From Sphingobacterium micropteri (GTDB taxonomy: Bacteria; Bacteroidota; Bacteroidia; Sphingobacteriales; Sphingobacteriaceae), in NCBI RefSeq assembly GCF_014692515.1, contig NZ_JACOIK010000018.1, positions 1 to 64,000 of the forward strand: a stretch of DNA of 64,000 nt. The letters run 5' to 3'. The position numbers were made by a program, and so were the translations under genes. Shown here piece by piece: positions 16,901-24,986 of the stretch. Numbering within the stretch: the first letter of the stretch is position 1; each line of letters starts with the position of its first letter. Below the pieces are notes generated by a model that had not been told where the DNA came from, searched no databases, and worked only from the letters and a program-made list of their open reading frames with translations.

Positions 16901-18304
16901 TTACCAATGGCGTTGAGTACGAGTGCAGGTGCGGAAGTACAGAAACCGTTGGCAACCGTAGTCATCGGAGGATTGATTTCGGCTACTGCATTGACGTTGT
17001 TTGTATTGCCCCTGCTATACCTTGTATTTATGAGAAATAATAGACCCCCTAAAAATAATAAAATGAAAGCTATAAATCCGGTAGTATTGGTATTGTTGTT
17101 CTTGGGTTTTTCTCAAATCAGTAATGCGCAAAGCTCAATAAATGTAGACAAAGCTATTGATATAGCTATGGAGAATAACCCTCAGCTCCGTTCCAAAAAT
17201 CTTGATATTCAATCTGTCCAAAGCCTAAGCAAGACAGCGTTTGAATTGCCCAAGACCGATGTAAACTTTCAATATGGAAATAATGAGGGATTTGAATACA
17301 ATGACGGCATCCAGATTTCGCAGACTATACCCTTTCCGACACTTTTTGGATCAAAGAAAGACCTTGTTAAAGAGCAGGTAAAAGGTCAGCAGTGGGCAAA
17401 GGCACTAACTGAAAACGAACTGAAACAACAGGTCAGGTCGTATTATTATCAGTTAGCATATCTTGAAAATAATGCCGCTGTTCTGAAACGTCTGGACAGT
17501 ATTTATACAGACTTTATACGTGTCGCAGAATTGCGGTACAAAACTGGAGATATAGGCAGGTTGGATGTCAGTACGGCTGTTACCAAACAAGGGGAAATTA
17601 ATTTGTTGTTCCAGCAAAACGAGACTCTTAGACAGAATGCGTATCAGAACCTTAAAAACCTCATGCAGATCAATGAAGAATTTGTCATTGAATCCAGATC
17701 AGATTATGAGCCGTTGCTCTTAACTTCTGTAATGGACAGTTCAGCTATTGAAAACCATCCAAGTATCCAGCTATTGTATCAGGAGGCAAAAATTGCCGAA
17801 CAGAACAAAAAAGTAGAACGTGCAAATGGGCTGCCTGATTTTATGATCGGATATAACAACGTATCGTTGATAGGGATGCACAGTAAAAACGGTGTAGAAC
17901 AATTTTACGGCAGAGGACAGCGGTTCAGTTTTTTTGATGTGGGTGTATCCATCCCGCTGACCTTTGGTGCAACAAAAGCAAGAATCCGCTCCCTTGATTA
18001 TCAGAAACAATCGTTGGAACAGAATGCCCAATGGCAGGAGAAGCAGCTAAAAACGGAATTGACAAATGCCTTGAAACAATACGAACAATATGTGGCACAG
18101 TTTACCTATTTCAAGGAGCAGGCACTTCCGAACGCTGATGAAATTATTCAAGCAGCAAAGCTGGGGTACAGTACGGGAGAGATTTCCTATGTTGAATATC
18201 TTTTTGCTTTACAGACGACATCCGATATTCAGCTTAACTATTTAAAGAGCATACAGCAAATCAATGAATCTGTAACGCTTATCCATTCATTAATCAGTAA
18301 ATAA
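13943..18304 (+). CDS. czcA: CzcA-type heavy-metal RND pump fused to a TolC-like outer membrane factor
   Basis: 1453 residues from GTG 13943, chosen because VLDNIIKFSVKNKF matches the family N-terminus; the frame is open to 13856. Residues 1 to about 1035 are a complete HME-RND pump. TM4 carries the metal-pump acidic triad in DFGLIVDGSLIVVE, and two large periplasmic loops lie after TM1 and TM7. From M1041 (nt 17063) a signal-like hydrophobic segment (MKAINPVVLVLLFLGF to SNA-Q) begins a TolC/OEP domain of about 410 residues. Known CusA-TolC fusions of Bacteroidota have this layout. The pump exports Zn/Co/Cd or Cu/Ag; the D-D-E pattern fits divalent Zn-type ions. Confidence 0.9.
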   Translation: MLDNIIKFSVKNKFIIGLMTLLLIIWGVWSATKIPIDAQPDITNNQVQIITLCPTLAGQEVEQLVTFPVEQSIVNLPKVEEIRSISRFGLSVVTVVFQDDVDIYFARQLVNEKLKEAEEQIPEGVGTPELSPVSTGLGEVYQYILHPKKGSEDKYSAMDLRTMQDWIVARQLYGTPGVAEVNSFGGLLKQYEVSVDPNRIKAMDVSISDIFTALETNNQNTGGAYIDKKPNAYFIRGIGLVTTLEDVGNIVVKNTGSIPVYIKDVAEVKFGNATRYGAMTYNGEVDAVGGIVMMLKGDNSAAVVNRIKEKLPVIQQSLPEDVVIEAYLDRTDLVGRAISTVQKNLIEGALIVIFVLILFLGNIRAGLIVASAIPLSMLFALAMMRLFGVSANLMSLGAIDFGLIVDGSLIVVEATMHHLGLRKSTQKLTQNEMDDEVFESARKIRTSAAFGEIIILIVYIPILTLVGIEGKMFTPMAQTVGFAILGALILSFTYIPMMSALCLSKKPITKRNFSDKMMDYLQGIYKPLLEKAIRIKYIVIAIAVGLFAISIFLFSRMGGEFLPKLGEGDFAFHCILPQGTSLSQSLETSMQASRIIKEFDEVKMVVGKTGAAEVPTDPMPPEATDLMIILKPRDEWKTDKSYDELSNEMMEKLEVIPGVFFEANQPIQMRFNELMTGIRQDVAVKIFGENLDSLLIYANKANSIIQTVEGATAPQVERVAGLPQINIEYDRTRIANYGLNVQEINDIVSTAFAGKSAGVVYENERRFDLVVRLDEAHRSSIEDVKNLFIPLPNGEQVPLSQVATIDYKLGPAQISREDGKRRIYVGFNVQGRDVASVVEEIQDKLAEQIKLPTGYYFTYGGQFENLQKATDRLLIAVPIALLLIFILLYFTFHSFKEAILVYTAIPMSAIGGVFALLLRDMPFSISAGVGFIALFGVAVLNGIVLIATFNRLEKEGWNEIIPRIIEGAKTRLRPVLMTASVASLGFLPMALSTSAGAEVQKPLATVVIGGLISATALTLFVLPLLYLVFMRNNRPPKNNKMKAINPVVLVLLFLGFSQISNAQSSINVDKAIDIAMENNPQLRSKNLDIQSVQSLSKTAFELPKTDVNFQYGNNEGFEYNDGIQISQTIPFPTLFGSKKDLVKEQVKGQQWAKALTENELKQQVRSYYYQLAYLENNAAVLKRLDSIYTDFIRVAELRYKTGDIGRLDVSTAVTKQGEINLLFQQNETLRQNAYQNLKNLMQINEEFVIESRSDYEPLLLTSVMDSSAIENHPSIQLLYQEAKIAEQNKKVERANGLPDFMIGYNNVSLIGMHSKNGVEQFYGRGQRFSFFDVGVSIPLTFGATKARIRSLDYQKQSLEQNAQWQEKQLKTELTNALKQYEQYVAQFTYFKEQALPNADEIIQAAKLGYSTGEISYVEYLFALQTTSDIQLNYLKSIQQINESVTLIHSLISK

Positions 18305-18312
18305 TACAATAT

Positions 18313-19590
18313 ATGAAACGTACCATAAATAAGATAGCTTTTGGTGTTATTGCCTTTGTCACACTCCTTGCCTTTAACGCCTGTACGAACAGCCATAAAG
18401 AGGGCGACGGACATAATCACGGTACAGAGGCAGAAGCAGAACCAGCGACGGACGAACACGAAGAAGAAAATTCGGCCGTGCTTACCGATGAGCAGATGAA
18501 AGCTGTCGGCATTGAAATCGGCATGGTTGAACAGAAACAGTTATCGGCGACTTTGAAAGCAAATGGGGCATTAAGAGTTCCCAATAGCAATAAAGCGAAC
18601 GCAACTTCAATGTTTGGTGGAATCATTAAATCCCTCAATGTAGAGATTGGAGATTACGTGAAGAAAGGTCAGGTCATTGCCACTATTTCTAACCCACAAT
18701 TCATACAGTTGCAGGAGGAGTATCTAAGCATCAATAGCCGGATAGAATTTGCCGAACAGGAGCTTGCGAGACAAAGAGAGCTGAACGATGGAAATGTCGG
18801 AGCAAGAAAAAATCTGCAAAATGCAACTACCGAACTGAATACCCTGCGGACACGAAAGGCATCATTGAACCAGCAAATCCAAATGATGGGTATCAACCCG
18901 ACATCCTTATCAAATGCGAGCCTTAAATCGTCATTGGTCGTTACAAGTCCAATAAGCGGAACAATCAGCGATGTTTTTGCCAAAATCGGAAGTTATGTCG
19001 ATGTGTCATCGCCTATTGCCGAAATAATCGAGAATAGTGCCTTGCACCTGGATTTGCAGGTGTTTGAAAAAGACATTCCTTTAATCAAAATAGGTCAGAA
19101 AATAGATTTTGTCGTAACCAACAATCCTAATAAAACCTATTCTGCCGAAGTGTACAACATTGGTTCTTCTTTTATCGGAGGCAGTAAGACAATAGCAGTA
19201 CACAGTAAGATTATCGGAGATAAAACAGGGCTTATTGATGGCATGAATATAACCGGAGTGGTAAGTTTAGATAATGTATTAAGTCCGGCTGTACCCAACG
19301 ATGCGATTGTCAATGCCGATGGCAAATATTATATCTTTTTAGTCAAAGAGCAGGAAGAAGAACCTCACGACCATAAAGAGGGAGAAAGTCACGACCATAG
19401 CCACGATCACGGTTCGGAGCAAGGCACTCGTTTTGAAAGAATGGAAATAACTATAGGCGCTTCTCAATTAGGTTATACCGCTATAACGCCTGTTAGTGAA
19501 ATTCCACATGGTACACATATCGTAGTAAAGGGAGCGTTTTTTGTGAATGCAAAAATGAACGATACCGGAGAACACGGTCACGCCCATTAA
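18313..19590 (+). CDS. czcB: CzcB/CusB-type periplasmic adaptor lipoprotein
   Basis: 425 residues. The lipobox FNAC puts the lipidated Cys at 24. The mature N-terminus is His-rich (HKEGDGHNHG). The barrel-sandwich hybrid (TSMFGGIIKSLNVEIGDYVKKGQ and later SPISGTISDVFAKIGSYV) is interrupted by a coiled-coil hairpin of about residues 130-190. A beta-barrel follows. A second His-rich run (HDHKEGESHDHSHDHG) lies near 355-370 and a third at the end (GEHGHAH). It links the CzcA-TolC fusion across the periplasm and may bind metal itself. It begins 8 bp after the pump gene. Confidence 0.92.
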   Translation: MKRTINKIAFGVIAFVTLLAFNACTNSHKEGDGHNHGTEAEAEPATDEHEEENSAVLTDEQMKAVGIEIGMVEQKQLSATLKANGALRVPNSNKANATSMFGGIIKSLNVEIGDYVKKGQVIATISNPQFIQLQEEYLSINSRIEFAEQELARQRELNDGNVGARKNLQNATTELNTLRTRKASLNQQIQMMGINPTSLSNASLKSSLVVTSPISGTISDVFAKIGSYVDVSSPIAEIIENSALHLDLQVFEKDIPLIKIGQKIDFVVTNNPNKTYSAEVYNIGSSFIGGSKTIAVHSKIIGDKTGLIDGMNITGVVSLDNVLSPAVPNDAIVNADGKYYIFLVKEQEEEPHDHKEGESHDHSHDHGSEQGTRFERMEITIGASQLGYTAITPVSEIPHGTHIVVKGAFFVNAKMNDTGEHGHAH

Positions 19591-19605
19591 AAAAATTGTG
19601 TAGTA

Positions 19606-20028
19606 ATGAAGAAGAATATTGAACAAAAGCTGTTGAAAAAAAATACCAGTCCAACCAGTATGCGGATTTTGGTGTACGACTTTTTGGAGCAACAGCAAGT
19701 AGCGATGTCCTTGTCCGAAATCGAAAGTCATTTTTATAAAGCCGACAGGGTTACGATTTACAGGACTTTGAAAACTTTTGAGGAAAAAGGCATTGTACAC
19801 AGCATTCAGGAGCATACGACTACCAAGTATATTTTGTGCCATGATGGGTGCGATGAGAAAACCCATAAGGATTGGCACTTACACTTCTATTGCAAGATAT
19901 GTAAACAGACGACTTGCAAAGAAGATTTTATAATGCCGCAGAATGGAAGCCAAGAATACCGAATTGACGAGATAAAAGTATTCGGAAAAGGTATTTGTGA
20001 GGATTGCCTAAAGGGGAGTTTGCAATAG
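19606..20028 (+). CDS. Fur-family metal-responsive repressor (Zur-like)
   Basis: 140 residues. A winged helix spans about 15-75, with recognition helix KADRVTIYRTLKTFEEKGIVH. A His/Cys-rich dimerisation part follows with DWHLHFYCKICKQTTC, and the Cys pair CEDC lies near the C-terminus. The CxxC pairs are the structural zinc site of the family. It lies 15 bp after czcB and ahead of a metal ATPase gene, and two matching palindromes flank the operon. It is likely the zinc- or cadmium-sensing repressor of the island. Zur, Fur and PerR types cannot be separated with certainty here. Confidence 0.88.
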   Translation: MKKNIEQKLLKKNTSPTSMRILVYDFLEQQQVAMSLSEIESHFYKADRVTIYRTLKTFEEKGIVHSIQEHTTTKYILCHDGCDEKTHKDWHLHFYCKICKQTTCKEDFIMPQNGSQEYRIDEIKVFGKGICEDCLKGSLQ

Positions 20029-20036
20029 TATTGCAA
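20020..20036. promoter_or_regulatory. Probable metal-regulator operator, palindrome 2 (overlaps end of fur-like gene)
   Basis: ttgcaatagtattgcaa is a perfect 8-1-8 palindrome and contains TGCAAT-N3-ATTGCA, as at 13428. Flanking gggag/ctccc pairs extend the dyad to about 20014-20042, so in RNA it would also form a long hairpin that could end the czc transcript. The stop codon of the regulator (TAG 20026-20028) lies inside it. It is about 210 bp upstream of the ATPase gene. Confidence 0.6.
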
Positions 20037-20248
20037 GCTCCCTTGCTTAATTTTAGGTTTAATGAGGCACTATATAAAAGAAGACATGAATATTGAAACA
20101 TAGCATAAAAATGCAACAGTCATTAATTTATTACGCTAACCACATATTTGATTATTCCAGTTCAGATACGGTTAGAAGAAACGTTTCTAATAATAGAACA
20201 TGCCAAAAAATATCAGGCATATAAACAGAAAACTAAAAGATTACTGTA
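20029..20248. other. Region between fur-like gene and metal ATPase
   Basis: 220 bases, A/T-rich. After the palindrome there is no clear -33/-7 pair. A 37-codon open frame (20111-20224) has no recognisable family and is probably chance. The leader of the ATPase gene is likely here. Confidence 0.35.
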
Positions 20249-22291
20249 ATGGAACACAAACACAGATACGATGCACAGGGCAAACAGCTTTGTTGCATAC
20301 CACAGGAAGAAAAAATTTACACGGATGCGGACGCTAAAAAACTATTGGAACAAAAGCATCCCAAAACAGCCCACAGCAACGACCACGATGATGAAGACGG
20401 ACACGACCATTCGCATTCGGGCGATAGCGACAATATTTTCAAAATGTTTCTACCTGCCATTATCTCTCTTGTGCTATTGCTCGCAGGTATCGCAATGGAT
20501 AATTGGTTTCCGCAAACATGGTTTACGGATTGGGTAAGGGTTGTTTGGTACGTGTTTGCCTATATTCCAGTCGGATTACCTGTACTCAAAGAGGCCGTAG
20601 AAAGCATAGGTAAAGGCGAAATCTTTTCGGAGTTCTTTCTTATGGGGATAGCCACTATCGGAGCATTTACAATTGCCGAATACCCGGAAGGTGTTGCAGT
20701 CATGTTGTTCTATGCCGTTGGAGAAGTGTTCCAGACATTAGCTGTTTCCAGAGCCAAAGCAAATATCAAATCATTGCTTGACCAAAGACCCGATGAAGTA
20801 ACCGTTTTACGAGACAATGAACCACAGACCGTCAAAGCAGAGACAGTAGAAATTGGCGAAATCATACAACTGAAACCAGGAGAAAAATTAGGTCTGGACG
20901 GAGAACTGTTATCCGCAACATCGTCATTCAATACGGCAGCTCTAACAGGTGAAAGCAAACCCGATACAAAGAACAAAGGCGAAACGGTTCTGGCTGGAAT
21001 GATAAACCTAAACACCGTATCACAGGTAAAGGTTACAACTGCATACACCGACAGTAAATTGAGCAAGATTTTGGAATTGGTACAAAACGCCACATCACAG
21101 AAAGCACCAACGGAGTTGTTTATCCGTAAGTTTGCCAAAATTTACACACCTATTGTAGTGTTTTTAGCCGTAGCCATTTGTTTAGTGCCCTACTTTTTCG
21201 TGAACGATTATCAGTTTACTGATTGGTTGTACAGGGCTTTGGTATTTCTGGTTATTTCCTGTCCATGTGCTTTGGTTATCTCTATTCCGTTAGGTTATTT
21301 CGGAGGAATTGGAGCAGCTTCAAGAAATGGAATATTGTTTAAAGGGAGCAACTTTTTAGATGCTCTTTCCAATATTCAAAACGTAGTTATGGATAAGACG
21401 GGAACGATGACAGAGGGTGTTTTTAACGTTCAGGAAGTTGTTTTTGATTCTGCATTTAATGAAACCGAAATCCTGCAAATGGTCAACGTATTGGAAAGTC
21501 ATAGTACGCACCCGGTCGCAACGGCCATTCACGAATACGTTGGAAAGCCAAGTAATGAAGTTGAATTGCAAGATACAGAGGAAATTGCAGGACACGGATT
21601 GAAATCAACCATCGATGGTAAGGAATTATTGGTTGGCAATTTCAAACTGATGGATAAGTTCGGAATACAATATGATTTAGACCCGAACACTATCGTTTAT
21701 ACCACAATTGCGGTTGCTTATGATAATAAATTTGTAGGTTATATCACTATTGCCGACACGATTAAAGAAGACGCACAGGACACTATAAATCTACTGCACA
21801 AACTCAATGTCAAAGCTACAATGCTTAGTGGTGATAAAAGTACCGTTGTAAAGTATGTAGCAGAGCAGTTAGGTATAGACAATGCTTTTGGCGATTTGCT
21901 GCCGGAAGATAAAGTAAACAGGGTAAAAGAAATCAAAGCCAAAAATGAAACGGTTGCTTTTGTTGGGGATGGTGTAAATGATGCCCCTGTTGTGGCATTA
22001 AGCGATGTAGGTATTGCGATGGGCGGTTTAGGAAGCGATGCCACGATTGAAACGGCAGACGTAGTGATACAAGACGATAGGCCGAGCAAAATACCTATGG
22101 CCATCAACATTGGCAAACAGACAAAGAAAATCGTTTGGCAAAATATCACATTGGCATTTGTTGTAAAAGGAATTGTATTGGCTTTGGGCGCAGGAGGTCT
22201 GGCTACCATGTGGGAAGCCGTTTTTGCCGATGTAGGTGTGGCATTATTGGCAATATTAAATGCGGTAAGGATACAACGGATGAAATTTTAG
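20249..22291 (+). CDS. Heavy-metal translocating P1B-type ATPase (ZntA/CadA-like)
   Basis: 680 residues. Instead of a CxxC HMA domain the N-terminus is His/Asp-rich (HSNDHDDEDGHDHSHSGDSDN). Membrane helices follow. The actuator TGES motif (TAALTGESKPD), the transmembrane metal motif CPC in VISCPCALVIS, the phosphorylation motif DKTGTMTEG, the P1B-specific HP motif (STHPVATAIHEY) and the hinge GDGVNDAPVVALSD are all present and in order. CPC with a poly-His tail fits export of Zn, Cd or Pb. It probably acts with the czc pump: the ATPase moves ions to the periplasm and CzcCBA expels them. Confidence 0.93.
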   Translation: MEHKHRYDAQGKQLCCIPQEEKIYTDADAKKLLEQKHPKTAHSNDHDDEDGHDHSHSGDSDNIFKMFLPAIISLVLLLAGIAMDNWFPQTWFTDWVRVVWYVFAYIPVGLPVLKEAVESIGKGEIFSEFFLMGIATIGAFTIAEYPEGVAVMLFYAVGEVFQTLAVSRAKANIKSLLDQRPDEVTVLRDNEPQTVKAETVEIGEIIQLKPGEKLGLDGELLSATSSFNTAALTGESKPDTKNKGETVLAGMINLNTVSQVKVTTAYTDSKLSKILELVQNATSQKAPTELFIRKFAKIYTPIVVFLAVAICLVPYFFVNDYQFTDWLYRALVFLVISCPCALVISIPLGYFGGIGAASRNGILFKGSNFLDALSNIQNVVMDKTGTMTEGVFNVQEVVFDSAFNETEILQMVNVLESHSTHPVATAIHEYVGKPSNEVELQDTEEIAGHGLKSTIDGKELLVGNFKLMDKFGIQYDLDPNTIVYTTIAVAYDNKFVGYITIADTIKEDAQDTINLLHKLNVKATMLSGDKSTVVKYVAEQLGIDNAFGDLLPEDKVNRVKEIKAKNETVAFVGDGVNDAPVVALSDVGIAMGGLGSDATIETADVVIQDDRPSKIPMAINIGKQTKKIVWQNITLAFVVKGIVLALGAGGLATMWEAVFADVGVALLAILNAVRIQRMKF

Positions 22292-22374
22292 AAATAGATA
22301 ATCGTGTCCTATTAAAAATAAGTAGCAAAGCTAAGCTTTAAGATATATTATATAAGTTGAAACTAAAAAAATAA

Positions 22375-22959
22375 ATGGAAGAAACAGTCGTTCACACCAA
22401 CAAAACATTTTCAGGTGTTGATTATTCAGAAAAAAAATTAAGAAACAGAGAATTCGTACAATGTGAATTTGTAAGTTGTGATTTCAACAAAAGTGATCTG
22501 AAAGAGAATGACTTTGAAGATTGTACATTTAAACAATGTAATTTTTCAATGGCCGACATCGACGGAACAGGATTTCGTAACGCTGTGTTCTTTGGCTGTA
22601 AAATGCTCGGCGTGGATTTCACAAGATGTAGTAAGTTCGCTTTCTCTCTTTCATTTACAGACTGCCATTTAGATTACAGTAATTTTTTTGGAACAAAGCT
22701 AAAAAAAACAATATTTAAAAACTGTACTTTAAAAGATGTAGAATTTACGGAAGCTGACCTGACCGCTTCGGAATTTTTGGATTGTGATCTTACTTCTGCA
22801 AAATTTTCTAACACCAATCTTGAAAAAGCAGATTTTAGAACAGCTGTCAACTTCGCAATAGACCCTGACGGAAACAGAATGAGGAAAGCAAAATTTTCGT
22901 CACTAAATATCGCAGGCTTATTGTATAAATACAATCTTGATATTTATTACAGGAATTAA
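22375..22959 (+). CDS. Pentapeptide-repeat protein
   Basis: 194 residues. From about residue 20 to 160 nearly every fifth residue is F or L in the A(D/N)LXX pattern: EFVQCEFVSCDFNKSDLKE, then CTFKQCNFSMADIDG, FTEADLTASEFLDCDL and others. This predicts a right-handed quadrilateral beta helix. It resembles Qnr/McbG-type proteins, which mimic DNA and shield gyrase, but the family is broad and a resistance role is not shown. It sits 80 bp after the ATPase on the same strand and looks like island cargo. Confidence 0.88.
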   Translation: MEETVVHTNKTFSGVDYSEKKLRNREFVQCEFVSCDFNKSDLKENDFEDCTFKQCNFSMADIDGTGFRNAVFFGCKMLGVDFTRCSKFAFSLSFTDCHLDYSNFFGTKLKKTIFKNCTLKDVEFTEADLTASEFLDCDLTSAKFSNTNLEKADFRTAVNFAIDPDGNRMRKAKFSSLNIAGLLYKYNLDIYYRN

Positions 22960-22997
22960 TTGTTCACTTCCGTAAATAAAGCTAATTTAGCATTCTG

Positions 22998-23417
22998 ATG
23001 AGCAACATTACACCAAGTATTACAAATTACTTTCAGCGATACCTTTTCGTATTCGCTACGTTGTTTTTGGTACTATTCTCATCTTGTGCCGTTAAAGCGA
23101 GTGTCAAAACATTCGTTGGCATTCCTACAAAAACACAACAGGGTTTACCAAAAGCAAATCATAACTTACCTGTAAACTCTGTTGATAGATGTACCGTAGT
23201 TGCGGCATCGGATACGCAAATCATTCAAAAGCGTGTTTTCGACGCTAATGATTTACTACCTGTAGTTCTTTTTACGGCTTCTTTTCTGTTTTTATTTAGT
23301 TTTCGTACTGTAAGCAAAGAAAATAAACATCCTGTTTATAGCGGTAGCTCAAAAATTCGCAGTTCTATTCCAATCTTCTTGGAATACCGGAAACTTATCA
23401 TTCATTTTTCCCACTAA
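22998..23417 (+). CDS. Hypothetical membrane protein upstream of the second efflux operon
   Basis: 139 residues, no recognised family. It has a hydrophobic N-terminal segment with a possible lipobox (FSSC, Cys 30) or signal anchor, an extracytoplasmic stretch of about 50 residues, then a second hydrophobic segment (VVLFTASFLFLFSF, about 89-102) and a basic tail. This resembles the small two-helix proteins that precede pump genes in Bacteroidota metal islands. A role with the pump is inferred from position only. Confidence 0.55.
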   Translation: MSNITPSITNYFQRYLFVFATLFLVLFSSCAVKASVKTFVGIPTKTQQGLPKANHNLPVNSVDRCTVVAASDTQIIQKRVFDANDLLPVVLFTASFLFLFSFRTVSKENKHPVYSGSSKIRSSIPIFLEYRKLIIHFSH

Positions 23418-23500
23418 TCCTTTTTCCTTATCAATCACAAAGTTTGGTAGGTAAGACTTCTATTGTTTTCATCGAAATAATTGATTTTTCAATGGCCGAT

Positions 23501-23569
23501 GAGAGCTCTCCCGACTGCGTCGGGTTCAGTTTCATTTTCAAATAATCTTAGGTCGCCTTTATACGACCT
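23501..23569 (+). promoter_or_regulatory. Leader hairpins upstream of tolC
   Basis: Three dyads lie in 70 bases. gagagctctc (23501-23510) is a palindrome. cccgac (23510-23515) pairs with gtcggg (23519-23524) around a 3-base loop. aggtcg (23550-23555) pairs with cgacct (23564-23569) around 8 bases. The last ends 21 bases before the tolC ATG. The hairpins could be a terminator for the upstream gene plus a structured 5' leader. Confidence 0.5.
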
Positions 23570-23590
23570 TTCCAAAAACTGTACAGTAAT

Positions 23591-24976
23591 ATGATTAAAC
23601 ATATTATGGCAACCACAATAGTGTGGGGTGCCGTTGTTGCGACATTTCCACTATATGCACAGCAACAACAAGAACATGCTTTGGGCAGCCTATGGCTCAA
23701 AGTAGAGGAAAACTATGTGGGTATTAATGCGAAAACGGCTTCCGTTGATGCCGCTAAACTCCATGAACGGGCAGTAAAAAGCAATATGCTACCGCAGATA
23801 AAAGCACAGGTACAGAATACCTACGGAACTTATGAGGGAAGTTCGGGAGGCTTTTTTCCGCAGGCAGGTTTCTTTAACGTGAGCGGTTCGACCGCAGGAT
23901 TGGATGGTAGTTCCATAGCCGCCAGTACCTTTGGCTCCGCAATTGCCGAATGGGAGGTTTTTTCTTTCGGAAAGCTCCACAAGCAGAAAGAGGCTGCCGG
24001 AGCTTTGTACGATAAATCGCTAAACGAAAAAGACGCGTATTTGCTCAATCTGAAAAAGATGTTGTCCGAACGGTACATTGTCTTTTTATATAATAATGCT
24101 AAACTGAATTGGACGGAGAAAAATGCCGAACGCCTGAACGATATTCGCAAAATAACTTCGGGGTTGTCCGCATCAGGATTACGACCTGTGGCGGACAGCT
24201 TGCTTGCTTCATCATCGTACGTTCAGGCAATGGGCGAATACGATAAATGGAGCGGTTTCAAAAATGCTTCCTTTATCAAACTATTGGAACTCTACGGCGA
24301 CGAGACAATTGATTATACAACTTCTGTCGAACGGTTCAGCAACCCGTCAGCAATGAATTTAAACAGCGAAAACGCTATAAATCCTTCGCACCCTATATTG
24401 AATACATTGGACAAGCAATCTAAATATTATACATTGAGCGGTCAGGCACAAAAAAGAGCCTCATTACCGTCTGTCAGTATTTTGGGAGGTTATGCACACC
24501 GTGGAACAGGTATCAGCCCGAACGGAACGGTATCGGGTGCTTGGAAAGACGGCTTTAGCAACACCACCAATAATTTTTTGGCAGGTATCGGCATTACGTG
24601 GAATATCACAAGCCTGCATACCAACCGTATGAAAGGCGAACAGCTTTTTAAAGAAGCGGAAAGTATCAAACTGCTCCAAACACAGTACGAGCAGACCATG
24701 CAAGCGGATCTGTCCGCATCAAAGACAAAAATCGTACAGCAATACGAACAGCTCCAAAAAACAAGGCTTGCCGTACAGCAGTCGCAGGATGCTTACGAAA
24801 TGTACCTCGCAAGATACAAAAGCGGTCTTATTGCATTGAGCGAGCTTTTGCAGATAAGAGCCTTGTTGGAGCAGGCTGAAAACACCCATATCGCGGCATC
24901 ACGGGATTATTGGGTTTTCCTGGCTTATGAGGCAGAGCTGACTGCCAATTTCGATTTTTTGTTTAACAATCTTTAA
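23591..24976 (+). CDS. TolC-family outer membrane efflux protein
   Basis: 461 residues. A signal peptide is cleaved near LYA-Q (23/24). Two OEP repeats of long amphipathic helices follow (about 30-220 and 255-455), with typical phrases such as LLAKRYKSGLIALSELLQIRALLEQAENTHIAASRDYW close to the end (here MYLARYKSG). It is the outer-membrane duct for the RND permease encoded 10 bp downstream. Gene order TolC-RND-adaptor is the reverse of the usual adaptor-first order. Confidence 0.9.
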   Translation: MIKHIMATTIVWGAVVATFPLYAQQQQEHALGSLWLKVEENYVGINAKTASVDAAKLHERAVKSNMLPQIKAQVQNTYGTYEGSSGGFFPQAGFFNVSGSTAGLDGSSIAASTFGSAIAEWEVFSFGKLHKQKEAAGALYDKSLNEKDAYLLNLKKMLSERYIVFLYNNAKLNWTEKNAERLNDIRKITSGLSASGLRPVADSLLASSSYVQAMGEYDKWSGFKNASFIKLLELYGDETIDYTTSVERFSNPSAMNLNSENAINPSHPILNTLDKQSKYYTLSGQAQKRASLPSVSILGGYAHRGTGISPNGTVSGAWKDGFSNTTNNFLAGIGITWNITSLHTNRMKGEQLFKEAESIKLLQTQYEQTMQADLSASKTKIVQQYEQLQKTRLAVQQSQDAYEMYLARYKSGLIALSELLQIRALLEQAENTHIAASRDYWVFLAYEAELTANFDFLFNNL

Positions 24977-24986
24977 TTAATCGTAT

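Noticed and set aside
20111..20224. 37-residue open frame before the metal ATPase
   Set aside because: No ribosome-binding signal, no hydrophobic or metal-binding pattern, and typical of chance frames in an A/T-rich spacer.
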